From NCBI GenBank assembly GCA_009746045.1, contig RPFO01000076.1, positions 3,110,420-3,174,419 on the forward strand: DNA of 64,000 bases. The letters run 5' to 3'. This document shows positions 47,822-58,638 of this stretch, piece after piece. The DNA comes from Mesostigma viride (taxonomy: Eukaryota > Streptophyta > Mesostigmatophyceae > Mesostigmatales > Mesostigmataceae). The notes beneath the pieces were generated by a model that saw only the letters and a program-made list of their open reading frames with translations, was not told the origin of the DNA and ran no database searches. Made by a program: the position numbers and the translations under genes. How positions within the stretch are numbered: position 1 is the stretch's first letter; the number at the start of each line of letters is the position of its first letter.

Positions 47822-48453
47822 AAGTGGCATTTTCTCAACGTAGATGTTTTGAAAATATTTTCCCATGAATTTTGATATATTTTGCGGTATTTTTGGAAAA
47901 GTATTTCAAAAGTTAAGGCCACCTGACACAATTTTGACCCTTTTGGCCTAACCAGCCTGTACAGTAACCCCCGCGGTTCACCAATCACCATGGGCCCCAC
48001 GAAATCCCACCACCGTCATCCCCTGGGACACCCCTCTCATGGACCGCGGTTCCTAGAACTTTTGCCTGGGCATGCCAGAGATGCCAGTCATGCCACCCCT
48101 CCGGCCTGAGACGTCCCCCCCCCTCTGCCAAGCGTCGGAACTTCAAATTTTAAACTGGGGTTCATCGTCGAAATTGCCACGTTTTCGTCACCATTTGCAG
48201 GTGCAGAAACGATGCATTGGCAACCCCGTCAGGCTTTTCATGCACAATTAAAAAGATAGATTCGCATTCGTGCACTGAATGAAAGAAAGGCAGCAAAAGC
48301 GGATGCGAATAAAGGTGCTCCTGGGCTAAGTTTTGTTTGAGCGGTTCGCCTGCTTGGAAACCTTGCACGTTTAATTGCCGGGTGCTACAGACCGGAACTA
48401 ACTTGCTCGGCGACAGCCTAAGAGATAGCACGTTTCCTTTCTCCTTGCTAAGG
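47822..48453. other. Unique flank and 5' region of the SUN gene
   Basis: Sequence unrelated to the array. It starts AAGTGGCATTTTC and must contain the SUN gene promoter and 5' UTR. No clear TATA box and no convincing ORF. A longer in-frame start for the SUN gene exists at 48337. Confidence 0.5.
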
Positions 48454-50972
48454 ATGGTGGAGCGTTCAGGTCATGGTCGGCGTTCCGCCGTCGCCCATGG
48501 TTCCGTGCCGTCGACATCGGAGAACCGCGATTCATCCGACGCCCCGGAAGCAACTGCCGAGGTGAAGCCTACTTCTCCGCCCGCGGTTGCCGGATACAAC
48601 TTAGCTTCAGTAACCGAGCAGCTGTGGCTGAAGTCTTTGTTGGGAGCTCTTCTGCTTTTGGTAACCGTCCTGGTCGCCGTTTCGTTCGCCTTATCAGCCA
48701 GGGGTTCAAGCACAGTTCCTCTGCCAACTGAGGGAGTACCGCCTCACTTGCAAGCGTATCTCGCCTCATTGGAGTCCCAGGTGCGAACCCTTGAATCGGC
48801 GTTGTCCATGAAGACGGCGGAGCTGGAGAAAACGTTCAGCGACCTCGAGAGCCGCCTCCACATCGACGTGGACCGCACGCTGACCGGGGTACGAGGGAGT
48901 GTGAAGGAGCTGGTCGAGCGGGTCGGCTCCGTCGAGAAGGCCAACCAGCAGTTCGCGACGCTGCCCGGCGGCCGCGGCGGCGTGTCCACCTCCTTCATGG
49001 ACAAGCTGGTCAGCTCGCTGGGCGGAGGTGGCAGCGTGGAGCAGTCCCTGGTCACGCACGACGTGGCGCGTTCCATGATCGCGCAGGAGGTGGACCGCAT
49101 GTATGCCGACGGGACCGGGCGCCCCGACTACGCACTGGCTTCTGGCGGCGGCCAAGTGGTGGACCACTCGCTACTCCACGCGGCCATGAACTGGCCCATG
49201 CCCTGGTACCAGGGGTCGGGCCTGGGGGCGCTCAAGAACACCCTGCTGGGGGTCCACGTGCACCCCCACGCGGACGAGCTGGTGCTCACGCGGTCGAATG
49301 AGCTGCCGGGCGACTGCCTGGCGCTCAACGGCAGCACGGGCCACATCACGCTGCGGTTACGCGACGCCATCATGGTGGATGCCATCACGCTGCAACACGT
49401 GTCCAAGGTAGGGCCGCGCCCCGTCCTGCCCTAGTTTGCTAGCGGTGGTGATACAACATTATCACGAGCCAACCCGCTGCAAGGGGCTGCCTTGCGAAGC
49501 CGTGGTACTTAAGCTGCAGCACATGTCCGAGGCAAGTTGTGGTATCCTGTCCACCAGTTTGGTACCAAACGTTCACAGCCCCACTTCCGCAGTGTCCGTG
49601 GCGATGACATCGTGGTTGATCCCGTTGAATTGCATCTATTCCAGTGACATGACATACCATCAAAATCATAGTTCCCTTTCACGCAAAGGGAGGGGTTGAA
49701 TCCCCAGCCAGCACGGGCATAGGGCCCGGTGCGGTTACCAGGCAGTGACATGACCATAACCAGGTAATCGCCAGCGGTTGACATGGCCATGAAGCAGTGA
49801 TGACTTTAGGTACGAACAAGGTACCGGAGAAGCAATGACCAGTCAATAAGCAAGGTCATGATGCTACAGCCCAGCCCTGTGCCCGCGTGCCTGGGGGACC
49901 CACTCATGAGTATGTCTCAGTGGGTACCCACTCATGAGTATGTCTCAGTGGGTACCCACTCATGAGTATGTCTCGGTGGATATCCCACACACCGAGATGT
50001 GTGGTTGGGAATCCCTGCAGGGCTCAGGAAGCTGCTTGCTGCAGTGCAAGGGGCGTGGCTAGTCCTCTCCTGCGCAAACGGCTTAGCCCTCTTCTCACGA
50101 CACATGCCTCCCATTTCATTTCCCACCTGGGTCTGCCTGCCTGCCCAAGTCAGTGCGATGCAATTCGACCCCTTGTTTGTGGCGGACATCATACGCCCCA
50201 CGGTACCATCGTGCAGCGCGTGGCTGTGTTTCTTGGTTGCAGCGCGTGTGCGTGGCTGCGTTGCTTGGTCGCAGAACGCGTCTGGTATCAAGCACACTGC
50301 TCTCATAAGAGTTACGCAGCACTACACCATACTCATGCCATAGTCATGCCTGCCTGTTCGCTTGCTTCTCATCTGCCTGTTCACTGGCCTCGTCACCTGG
50401 CTGTTAACTTTCCTGTTCACTGGCCGCCTGTTCACTTGCCCGTTCACTTGCCGCCTGTTCACTGGCGTGTCCCCACAAGAAATTGCGTACGACTAGTCTA
50501 TCGCGTTTTACTCACACCGCACCAACACCATGCTCACAATGTATACATCTCCATGGTACCCACGCTACGCTCACACGTGGCTTACGCTATGCTCACTCAC
50601 ACTACACCACCGCCACAGGAGATTGCGTACGACCCGTCCAGCGCGCCCAAGCGCGTGGCAGCCTCGTGCTGGAAGCAGGACAGCTACGCGCCCGTGCCAC
50701 AGGAGGAGAGGACCAGCCTGGGCTCGTTTGAGTACGACTGCATGGGCCGGCCCCTGCAGACGTTCCGCGTGGGACCCAGCCAGGCGCGCGGGGCGTCCGA
50801 CCAGCCAGGCGGGGACGTCAGCAGGCCCCTCGTGCCGGCTGTCTGCAACCACGTGCGCCTCGACATAGTGAGCAACCACGGGCACCCAGAGTACACGTGC
50901 CTGTATCGCATCCGGGTGCACGGCGAGAAGCCGGCCCCTGTGCGGCAGGCCATGATCACGGGTGATGCTTAA
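48454..50972 (+). CDS. SUN-domain protein (nuclear-envelope LINC complex), two exons
   Basis: Join of 48454-49407 and 50619-50972 (435 aa). The 1.2-kb phase-0 intron has GTAGGG at the donor and CCGCCACAG at the acceptor. The protein has a short Ser/Pro-rich N-terminus, one transmembrane helix (about residues 58-81), a predicted coiled coil (about 97-170), a Gly-rich linker and a C-terminal SUN domain (about 225-428). Family signatures are DYALASGGG, PGDCLALNGSTG, SSAPK, LGSFEYD, LQTFRV and GHPEYTCLYRIRVHG. SUN proteins sit in the inner nuclear membrane and bind KASH proteins in the perinuclear space, linking the nucleus to the cytoskeleton. The ATG at 48454 (AAGGATGG context) is preferred; an in-frame ATG at 48337 would add 39 residues. 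Neither exon has a frameshift or stop. The intron position rests on frame and splice signals, without transcript data. Confidence 0.9.
49901..49984. repeat. 28-bp tandem repeat, 3 copies, in the SUN intron
   Basis: Three copies of a 28-bp unit starting CACTCATGAGTATGTCTC (49901, 49929, 49957). The third copy is slightly diverged. The unit is itself partly palindromic (CTCATGAG, GGTACC). Confidence 0.9.
50360..50470. repeat. CTGTTCACTGGCC-type short repeats in the SUN intron
   Basis: About six degenerate copies of a CCTGTTCACTGGC/CCGTTCACTTGC motif. No coding sense. Confidence 0.6.
50475..50498 (+). other. Duplicate of the exon-2 start inside the SUN intron
   Basis: ACAAGAAATTGCGTACGACT closely matches the real acceptor and exon-2 start (ACAGGAGATTGCGTACGACC at 50615) 140 bp downstream. 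In the exon-2 frame it runs into TAG after five codons, so it is a decoy or duplication relic. Confidence 0.55.
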
Positions 50973-52086
50973 GTGTTGAGGAATGCCTGGGTGGCTACCT
51001 TGGTATTTCTCAACTTGTGCATGCAGAGTTAGGGTAGCCCATAATTATTGCTGTGGATGCATCCAGCACACAGGACGGTTTTCCCTCCCCAGTCTTGCCT
51101 TTCTTTTCCGGAAGGTAGGCTGATATCAAAACTACAACATGTCATACTTGAATTTCCCTGCACTTGCAGGGGTTACGCAGATGCAGGGTGCTGTTTCATG
51201 TTGCATTGCCTTCTCTTCTCAAAGCAGAAATGATCTGGGTTTTCTTTAGCTATTTGGATTGTATGTCAGGCTTGTTACCAAAATAATAAGTGTGCCTTGC
51301 TCATATAGCTTTTCAATCTCTCCCAGGCCGCTTTGAAATACCACCCATTTCCAGCGGCACTGTCACCTCTATTATCAAGTGACCTGAATGTCCAGTGGGC
51401 AGTGCGCCATGGCGGCTAGTACCGAGATAGGCTCCATCAGACATGCACGGTACAAATCTGAAATCTGGTGTGGGCATGGGTAGCGCCGAACCGGCCACAT
51501 CCTGTGACACCAATTGCAGGGCTTTGAGCCTAGAGCTAGTTAATGTTGCCGACACCATCCCCGGCCCATGCGTGCCAATGTCACAAGCTTGGCACATGCA
51601 CCCGGGATGTTCATCAGTGGACCAGCTATATCCATGAGACATGCAACCAGCGCAGGCCAGAAGTCATGCAGCTATGCCAATGAGAAAAATGCTGGTCTAG
51701 CGATATGCATGGGGTCCTGCCAAGGTACAAGACAAGCAGGCGTAAGGTTGTTGTGGCAGACTTAATTATTAATTAAGTAGGAACATAACTCCGTTGGGAG
51801 TATATGTAGCACATAGCCCTAAGAAGGGGCATATGGCGTTTAATACACTCTTGGCTACTTCCTGCAGGTGGGGGAATGTAAACTGCCACCAACTCTGGGT
51901 GCACGAAGTGCACCTGCCCACCACTGTATTCAGGCACCTGAGCGGCGCCGACAGAGGGGGGAAGATCATCATGGCTAGGCAATGGCTAGAGCGTGGCATC
52001 TCAGCAGAGAGCAGCTCTCTGCGTGGGCACAGCATAGCTAAATAAAGCTAGGCATCATCTGGTGTGTGGCACATCATAGGCACACA
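50973..52086. other. Gene-free stretch after the SUN gene
   Basis: Should hold the SUN 3' UTR. Frames of 60-110 aa overlap antisense and have no recognisable domain. At 51785-51815 there is an ACTCCGTTGGGAG...ATGTAGCAC segment matching one end of the MITE in units 5, 7 and 8, without a visible partner. Confidence 0.4.
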
Positions 52087-52115
52087 TTAATTAATTAATT
52101 AATTAATTAATTAAT
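52087..52115. repeat. (TTAA)n microsatellite
   Basis: Seven uninterrupted TTAA copies. Confidence 0.95.
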
Positions 52116-52429
52116 AGACACGTGACTGCGTCACGTGAGCATAAGTCCTCAGTGGGACGGGAACATGGGATGAAATGGATGGTATAAGCTATCTAGGTCC
52201 TAGTTACAGGGGTGTGGGCACCGCGGCCCGAATCGCTATGAATGCCATACTTGGTCACACGCGGAGCCCCCACAGGCTTGGGGGTGGTCTCCTTTATCAC
52301 TACTATAGGCACACATGTACATGGTTAAATTATGCTAAAGGCGTCAGCTGGTAGGGGGCCCATATTAGGCGTACATGTACAAGACCACGGCTAGGCCTTA
52401 CTATTCTACACTACTACTGCTGTATTCCC

Positions 52430-53383
52430 CTAAGCTGGGCTGTCTGGAGGTGCTGGGGCCGCGGGGGTCGCGTGCCAGGGCTTGTGGCCGACGTAGATGG
52501 CCGCCCCCTTCCAGTACACCGGCTTCCCCGCCGCGGTCTGCAGGAGCTGGAGGTAGGTCGGCCATAGCTCCCGTCGCCGGTGTTGCTGCGCCAGGGTCAA
52601 GTCGTCGTCCAGGGTGAAGGGAGTCTTCTCGAGCCGCTTGCGGCGTCTGAGAAAAGAAATCTTGTCCACCGGGTTCTTAAAGGTAAGAAGAAGCGGGGGC
52701 GCCCCTGCCTTACCCCGCGCGCGGGGAAGACGGTGAGCGACCAGCTCGATCTCACCAGTAAGGCCCATGCGACCAAGGATTTCTCTCTCAAATACACGTG
52801 CAAGCTTCTCGGAATTCTCACCTTCCACCAGGTCGAAGTTCTTGACGATGACGTTGAGGCTGCGTTTGGCGCGCTCGGCCTCCCCGCGGAGGTTGAGCGT
52901 CTGCTGCTGGAGCTGGGCTGCGACGGCGGAGGTGGTGGAGGTGGTGTGTTGCTTAAGCAAGTCCGCCCAGGTCTGGGTGGGAAGAGCAACGCCAGCCGGG
53001 CCAGCGGGGGCTGGCTTGGCGGCAATGTCCTTCAGTTCACCGCCTGGGCGGTGAGGCCTGCGGTGTTTTGCAGGACCTCGATGGCGATAGCGTTGTCCTT
53101 GAGGCGCTGGTCGATGTCGCGGAGCTGGGCGGTGATGGCGTCGGAGGTGGGGGTAGTGGCAGTGGAGGAGGCAAGGAGGGTGGAGGTGGTGGTGGAGATG
53201 GTGGAGAGGAGGGGGAGCTCGGCAGCCAGCATGCTGCCCATGGCCGCCACATCTGCAGCGAGGGAGGGGGGCCACGTGCTGCTCGAGGGCCTCCTGAAGA
53301 AGTGAGCGGATGGAGGATTCGGTCAAGGTGGTGGTGAGGGGCTTGGGGGGCCAGAGCTCTCCGACCCCGATGGAGCCGTCCAA
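52430..53383 (-). pseudogene. LINE ORF1-like (RRM-type) remnant, frameshifted
   Basis: The minus frame from 53030 to 52430 encodes a Gln/Ala coiled-coil stretch followed by an ORF1p-like RNA-binding region: SLNVIVKNFDLVEG, VAHRLPRARGKAG, PLLLTFKNPVDK, then TLAQQHRRRELWP and a C-terminal aromatic AAIYVGHKPW segment. This is the pattern of the RRM and C-terminal domains of L1-type ORF1 proteins, which bind RNA as trimers. The N-terminal part is out of frame: 53250-53032 in a second frame encodes a Ser/Thr-rich and coiled-coil segment (MAAMGSMLAAELPLL, then LRDIDQRLKDNAIAIEVLQ). There is thus one shift near 53265-53250 (next to a G/C run) and another near 53030. A protein-like minus frame continues upstream to about 53515 with one stop. 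No ORF2 (endonuclease/RT) follows on this strand. Confidence 0.55.
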
Positions 53384-54032
53384 GGAGGGAGAAGAGGGCG
53401 TATGTCTGCAGCTTGGGGCGGGGGGCGGTGAGGATGTATTCGTATGGGCGCTTCCGAAGGCAGGAATTGACGAGGCGACCCTGGTGGAAGAGCTGTTTGC
53501 ACAGTTAGATAAGCGAGGCGTGTGATCCCCAGAACACGTAGCTCAGGATGCGGTCTTCGTTGACCTTGTCAAAAAAGCCTGGCAGACTTAAGTATAGTCT
53601 ATTATAGAATTGGCCCGGCCTCCAAATCCTGCTCGTGAACTTGCTGTCAGGTATGCCTTCGATTCTTCGAGCCTACCACCGGTCGGTCGTCGCCCATATA
53701 TCGTGGCGCACCATTTCTGACATCATTTCAAGAGATAAAGTACATCGATCGATTTCTGGCCTTGCTTTGCTTTACATGCATCACCACATAACATCAAAAG
53801 AAAAATCTAAGGCAAAAGAAACAACCCGCTTCCCTAGTAGAATGGAAGCCCACCGTTTACAGCAACCACCTGCCAAGCCAACCAACCCCTACATGGGTCG
53901 GTGGCACTGGTGTACAGGTGCCAGCACAAACAAAAAAAATTCAAAAAAATATATTTTCTTTTTGTGCTATATGGCGTTGCATTCTCAGCTCAGCAGGTTA
54001 GTCATAGATAAAATGAGCATAGCTCACCAACA

Positions 54033-54058
54033 GAGTCATGTTATAGTTTAATTTAATT
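54033..54058. repeat. Solo MITE-end-like sequence in the inverted-repeat spacer
   Basis: GAGTCATGTTATAGTTTAAT followed by TTAATTTT resembles the right MITE end plus flank in unit 5 (AGTCATGTTATAATTTAATT, 19608-19627). Confidence 0.4.
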
Positions 54059-54336
54059 TTTTAATAGCTCACCAAGTATTTCGTGTCGATTGAACGTCAG
54101 CAAATAGTAAACTAAACGCTGCCGACGGGTATGCGGAAAAAAAGGAGAAAATTCAGTGTGTAGGATAAAGTACATACTTGGTGAGCTTTGCTCATTTTAT
54201 CTATGACTAACCTGCTGAGCGGAGAATGCAACGCCGTATAGCACAAAAAGAAAAAATAATTTTCAGAAAAAATAGTTTTTGTGCTGGCACCTGTACCCCA
54301 GCCACCCAGGTAGGGGTTGGCTGGACTGGTGGTTGC

Positions 54337-54343
54337 TATAAAA
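54337..54343 (+). promoter_or_regulatory. TATA box upstream of the gag-like ORF
   Basis: TATAAAA in GGTTGCTATAAAAGGTGG, 90-190 bp before the start of the open gag-like frame. Confidence 0.5.
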
Positions 54344-54429
54344 GGTGGCTTCCATTCTAGGGAAGCAGGTTGTTTCTTTTGCCTGAGAACCTCACGTGAC
54401 CACATCACAAAAAACAAAACGCAAGATAA

Positions 54430-55336
54430 CACATCAAGCATTATAACCCACGTGGGGCAGCGGGGCATGGTGGAACGGGCGCTGGGGAGGAGGATGGCGC
54501 CCCTGGGGCGATCGACCAGGATGTGGCGGACCTAGACCGAAACATAGGTCGGCTGCTGGGGACCGAGACGGGCTATGCAACGCCAGCTGGAGGGCTTCCA
54601 TCCCGGCCGGGCAACGCCCGCACTGGCGGAGATATTGGCGACCTGATAGCGGCCTTGTCGAAGCTGCTGGACCAGGCAAAGACTCCAGCAGCTGCAAGCC
54701 CAGCCGCAGCGACGGCTGGTGGCAGGCTCAGTGGCGCGCACGAAGGGAGTGGCGCTGAGTGGGCATGCAGTGCCGGTCCTGCTGAGCAACATGCTGGAGG
54801 CGTTGCTGCCGGGGATGCTGGACTACGCAGAGAGCGTGGCCGGGGGGAAGTCCATCCGTGCGTCGCTAATGCTGACGATGCACGGCAGCACAGCCGGCGG
54901 GGAGAGGCGAACGCTGGTCCTGCAGATGGCAGGAATTCTGGACACGATGGTGACAGAATTTGGCTACTGGGCCACGCCACGCTCCGAAGTAATTCTGGAG
55001 CTGGCAGCAGCCGAGTACCTGGCAAAGCTGATCACAGCCTGCCAGCTGGTGGATGTGGGGTTGACGGGCTGGAAGGGGACTCCGTCGGCAATGCTGCCTT
55101 TCCAGGAGGGTGGGGCGATGCTGGCGTCGACCCCGGCGGTCCGGGCTGCGATGAGCATGGGGAAGCTACAGCTCAAGCTGGAGCAGGGCCCCGGCAAGAA
55201 GGGGCAGGGCCGGGCCCGTCCAACAACATCAAGTAAGGGAGCGGTGCCTTCTTCCACTACATACCTCTTCCAGCACCCCTGCCACCTCGTGACTGGTGGC
55301 AGCAGGTACTCTCAGGCTGTAGGCGCGATAGGATGA
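54430..55336 (+). pseudogene. Gag-like ORF of an unclassified retroelement (frameshifted)
   Basis: Open frame from 54430 to about 54720 (DLDRNIGRLLG, then GDIGDLIAALSKLLDQAK). Protein-like sequence then continues in another frame from 54719 to 55336 (VLLSNMLEALLPGMLDYAES, MAGILDTMVTEFGYW, LELAAAEYLAKLITAC, and a basic KLEQGPGKKGQGRARP tail). Helical, Leu/Ala-rich composition with a basic C-terminus is typical of nucleocapsid-type proteins. No zinc knuckle is visible and I do not recognise the family. A single indel near 54700 separates the halves. No ATG opens the first frame; the ATG at 54468 is in a different frame. It lies directly upstream of the RT-like ORF, so the two are probably one element. 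Confidence 0.4.
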
Positions 55337-55419
55337 GTCGGGCTCGCACACTAGCCTGTCAAGCGGTTAGGGCGTTAAACTGGATGGGGGGGGGGGCGAG
55401 ACCCGCCTGCTGTAGATTC

Positions 55420-56417
55420 AGCCCGTGTTCCCGGGCCTCTGCAGCAGGCGGCCCTAGAAGGGATCGATGATGCTTGCAGGTCCTTTGTCCGCCGGAACGG
55501 TGGTTCCGTAGCGGCAATGGCAGGATCTGTAGTGGATGGGGGTGAATATGCTGAAGGAGCCCCTTACGAACCGTTAGTAGCCGCACGCTTGGCCTTGCCT
55601 GGTCCGGGGGAAGGTGGCCAAGTGGATGTGCTGAACTTACTACCCCCCTCTTGGGGAGCAATTTTGAATGATAAGAGTAGGATGCGACGGACGCTGAGCC
55701 CAGCAGAGCGAATCTTGCAGAAGTCAATGCGGATCTCGCGGGGGTGTAGCATGGAGGAGTTCGCGCGGGTTTGCACGATGTGTGCGGAGAGGGGGATTTT
55801 GGATGGATTTTTTGAGGAGGAGTCGCCTATGGTGAACGGTACTTTGGGGGTCGGAAAGCCCGACGGCCGTATACGGCTGATTGTGGATAACCGTCGTGGC
55901 AACATGCCACTACCAGATCCTATGCCCGCTTTTTTACCACACCTTGGCGTGATTTGCGATTTGCCCACGCGGGCTGCATGGGGAGATGTTTTTGGGGGCG
56001 TATCAGATTTGAACTCGTACTACAACAGACTCCGCCTGCCCGTTTGGATGGGGCGGTACTGTGCCTGGATGCCGGTGTGGTCGGATCTGGTGGGCCTGAG
56101 TGGGGCACGTCGGAAGGTGTGGCCGTGGATGTTGTGCTGGCCAATGGGAAACGGCTGGATGGATATGGATGTTGTGCTGGCCAATGGGAAACAAGCTGGC
56201 CGTCGCTGTGGCCCAGTGTGTGCATCAGTCTGTGTTGTACCGCTGTGGCCCCAAGCCCCCGTTGGAGGCTAGTCGTGGGCTGAGCATCCACATGTCAGCG
56301 CTGATCCTGGTGGCGGATGCCAATGAGCCAGGGGAGACCGTCCGGCTGAGGCTGGAGGAGTGTCACGTCCGTGATCATTTACGTCCGTGCACTCAAGAAG
56401 TTACGCGGTTGCCGTAA
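55420..56417 (+). pseudogene. Reverse transcriptase-like ORF broken by a 40-bp duplication
   Basis: The frame is open from upstream of the ATG at 55517. RT palm motifs are GKPDGRIRLIVDNRRGN (about 55855-55905), PLPDPMP, SDLNSYYNRLRLP (motif A, Asp at 56006-56008) and PMGN (motif-B-like, 56141-56152). A 40-bp tandem duplication (56127-56166 repeated at 56167) shifts the frame, and RT-like sequence continues in the new frame (PMGNKLAVAVAQCVHQSVLY) to the stop at 56417. The motif-C equivalent may be ILVADANEP, which lacks the second Asp, so activity is unlikely even without the frameshift. The RT class is uncertain; the motifs resemble DIRS-like or other unclassified protist elements more than copia. 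Confidence 0.5.
56127..56192. repeat. 40-bp tandem duplication inside the RT-like ORF
   Basis: A 26-bp core starting GGATGTTGTGCTGGCCAATG recurs exactly 40 bp later (56167-56192). 40 is not a multiple of 3, so the copy changes the reading frame. Confidence 0.85.
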
Positions 56418-57490
56418 TCGGAATCGTTTCCGACGTTTGGTTGGTTCCGATTCAGTAGGCCGCAGGCTTTGTTCCTTGGGCCGGTGTGGAGCGCCGCGCC
56501 GGAAAGGCCTGAATTTCTAGAGTGACAGTCTTAGGTGACCTGACTTAGGTTCAGGCGCAAGACTTTGGGGCGCAAAGCCTTGGTGGCTTGCGAAATATTC
56601 CGGTGCGTGACATTTGGCAGTTATGAATCTTTTGTACTGTCCAGACGGAATGATGTTCAGTCCATCTGACAAAGCTAGATACGCAGATCGTAGTGTGCGG
56701 TGTGCTGGCTCGCACGTGGTTGTCGAACAGACTTGCTCTGCATTTTGCTGGCAGTCTAACTGCACGTCAGGCGGCTTGCTGGCAAATGCGACAGCGCATG
56801 GATGCCGGGATTTTTGGAGGTATTTAGGAGCAGCGCAGCGGCCATGGTGGTCGTTGTTCGCTCGTTTCTCTCCCTCACAACTAGTTTGTTGTCTTCATGG
56901 GGTTAAACTTCTCGAACAGCCCGGAGCAGCCCCCGTGAGTGGTTGCATGTCGTTGCCATGACGATGGTTGATAGGATTGATAGTGGTTTGATCCGGTTGG
57001 GATGTTGTTGGCATTGTGGACGAGAAACGTTCTGCTGACCCGTGAACAGTCCCGGGAAAGGGCCGGTTCGTCATTGGCCAGTGTGCCAGTAACTGGGACA
57101 TGAGCGCAGAGTCAAACAGTTGATACAGATTATGACGTAAGTAAACACTGTTGCGCCACAGTGGCGTCATGGTCGGTCTGTGGTGATTTCGATGGGTCTC
57201 AAGGATATGTAGTTACTCTTACAGTTGCGGCAGCACAACTCGGCATTCATTGTAATTTGTCAAATGTTATGGAATGAATGGTTTGGGCATTGCATTCATC
57301 ATAAAGCATTATTGCAATCTTCATAATAGAATCGGCTGGCTGCGCTCCCTGTCATGAAGGTGGTGGTGCCGTCAAGGACCACACCTATCATTTCCACTTA
57401 ATTTAAACGAGCGAACAACCCTTGGCGGGTTCAGTTCGGACAGCCTGAGCCGGAGATATACCCAAGCTGCTTGCAGAATCAAGCACTTGG
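56418..57490. other. No recognisable gene
   Basis: Frames of 80-115 aa overlap antisense and carry no recognisable motif. Contains short palindromic sequence (CGGAATCGTTTCCG at 56420). Confidence 0.4.
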
Positions 57491-57610
57491 AAGAGGATTA
57501 AGCTTATCCTTTAAAAAGCTATGAAGAGGATTCGGCTTATCCTTGAAAAAGCCATGAAGAAGAGGATTATGCTTATCCTTGAAAAAGCACTGAAGAGGTT
57601 ATTGCTTAGC
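57491..57610. repeat. ~36-bp tandem repeat, 3-4 degenerate copies
   Basis: Copies of GAAGAGGATTCGGCTTATCC plus TTGAAAAAGC(C)ATGA. Each contains the AGGAT...ATCCT dyad. The plus frame gives short Leu/Lys repeats (KRIRLILEKAM). Coding status is doubtful. Confidence 0.7.
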
Positions 57611-57768
57611 CTATTTGAAAAGCATGTCGGTGGTCCTGCCGTGGGAATTTTTTTTCCCTATTATGTGATCCTCTTTTTTTTTTTACTTTTTGGCTCTTCC
57701 CATTCTATTATAGTGGATCACACACAAGAGTACTCTATTGCTATGGATATGCCTTCCAAGTGATAGGC

Positions 57769-58560
57769 TAGGATATAATGGCACGCAAACGCGACAGGAG
57801 GACCCTGCTGCGCCCTTGGCGCCCTTGCTGTGCTTCGAATCTCGGCAGGATCTGGAAGGTATGCTGTGACGATCGATGACCTCCATTTCACCCACTGTGC
57901 GTCGGTGGATGGGGTGAATCAGCAGCTAGATCGTGTTCAGGCTGCCTACGCCGAGCGCTGTTGGGCTGGTGCAGAAGTAGTTAGCATTTTGGGCAACCAG
58001 TATGCTAAGTGGATGCAGCTTGGAAAGACCTTTCCAACGCCGTGCTGACCGCCTGAAACAGACAAGGGACGAGAATTAAGATATGAGGTCCCGAAGTCCT
58101 AAGCCGTCCGTGGCCGACTAGGGTGCAGTCCTCTGGTATAGTGGACAGGACACGTGGCAGGCCGTGCCTGCACAGGCTTAGCCTGACTATCACGTGACTG
58201 TGGTCCACGTAGACCAGGAGGAGCAACAGCCTGTGACTGGTGGAATACTGGAGCTGGCACAGGTCTGCAAGGATACTAGGCCTTGCAGGCTTGTGACAGG
58301 TCCTGTACTTCCTAGGTTGCAGAGTCTAGGCAAATCCAGTTCGTCCTGGCTCTGCACTGATGCCAGTGGACGTTGAGGATTTGCTTGCACGCCTGCACGT
58401 GCCTCGTCACGCCGATGGGAACGAGGGACAACGCAAAGGATATAGCTTGGTCATGGGGGATGACCAGCTATCTTGGCAAGCACGAACCGAGGCTCCCACA
58501 TTGGACGTGGAAACGCTCACCGTGGTCGTGGCTTGGTGCACGGGTTAAAAGGTTGCTGCC
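57769..58560 (+). other. Protein-like fragments, unidentified
   Basis: Short plus-strand stretches of ordinary composition occur in shifting frames: YAVTIDDLHFTHCASVDGV (57857-58048) and PVDVEDLLARLHVPRHADG (58363-58548). They may be the decayed upstream part of the ORF at 58639. About 58050-58340 has nothing recognisable. Confidence 0.25.
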
Positions 58561-58638
58561 TTGCAACTTTGGCTCATCCCGTTGTGCGCGTGAAAGACCA
58601 GGAGCTCACAGCTCTGGCGTGGTTCTTAACTCGTATTA

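Larger units (their letters stand above)
53811..54383. repeat. Imperfect inverted repeat (219/204-bp arms, ~150-bp spacer)
   Basis: Left arm 53811-54029 and right arm 54180-54383 are reverse complements over almost their full length. Both contain GGCAAAAGAAACAACC, GGAAGCCACC-like, CCAGCACAAA, GCATTCTC and TAGTCATAGATAAAATGAGC segments, read in opposite directions. The right arm has TATAAAA (54337-54343) directed to the plus-strand gag-like ORF. The left arm points to the minus-strand ORF1 remnant and has a degenerate TATA. It could be two head-to-head element promoters (LTR- or UTR-like) or a foldback element. Confidence 0.7.

Noticed and set aside
47719-48000. 93-aa minus-strand frame spanning the array end
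   Set aside because: It crosses the element/unique boundary, so it cannot be an old gene, and it has no recognisable domain.
48744-49167. Minus-strand frames of 118-133 aa over SUN exon 1
   Set aside because: Antisense shadows of the well-supported SUN coding sequence.
51794-52045. Small gene after the SUN gene (83 aa plus, 88 aa minus)
   Set aside because: Both strands are open over the same stretch, with no domain and no splice or promoter support.
55352-55410. tRNA or tRNA-derived SINE head (TCAAGCGGTTAGGGCGTTAAACTG)
   Set aside because: The stretch looks like a tRNA D-arm and A box, but no B box or acceptor stem pairs with it, and a 13-base G run interrupts the expected anticodon region.
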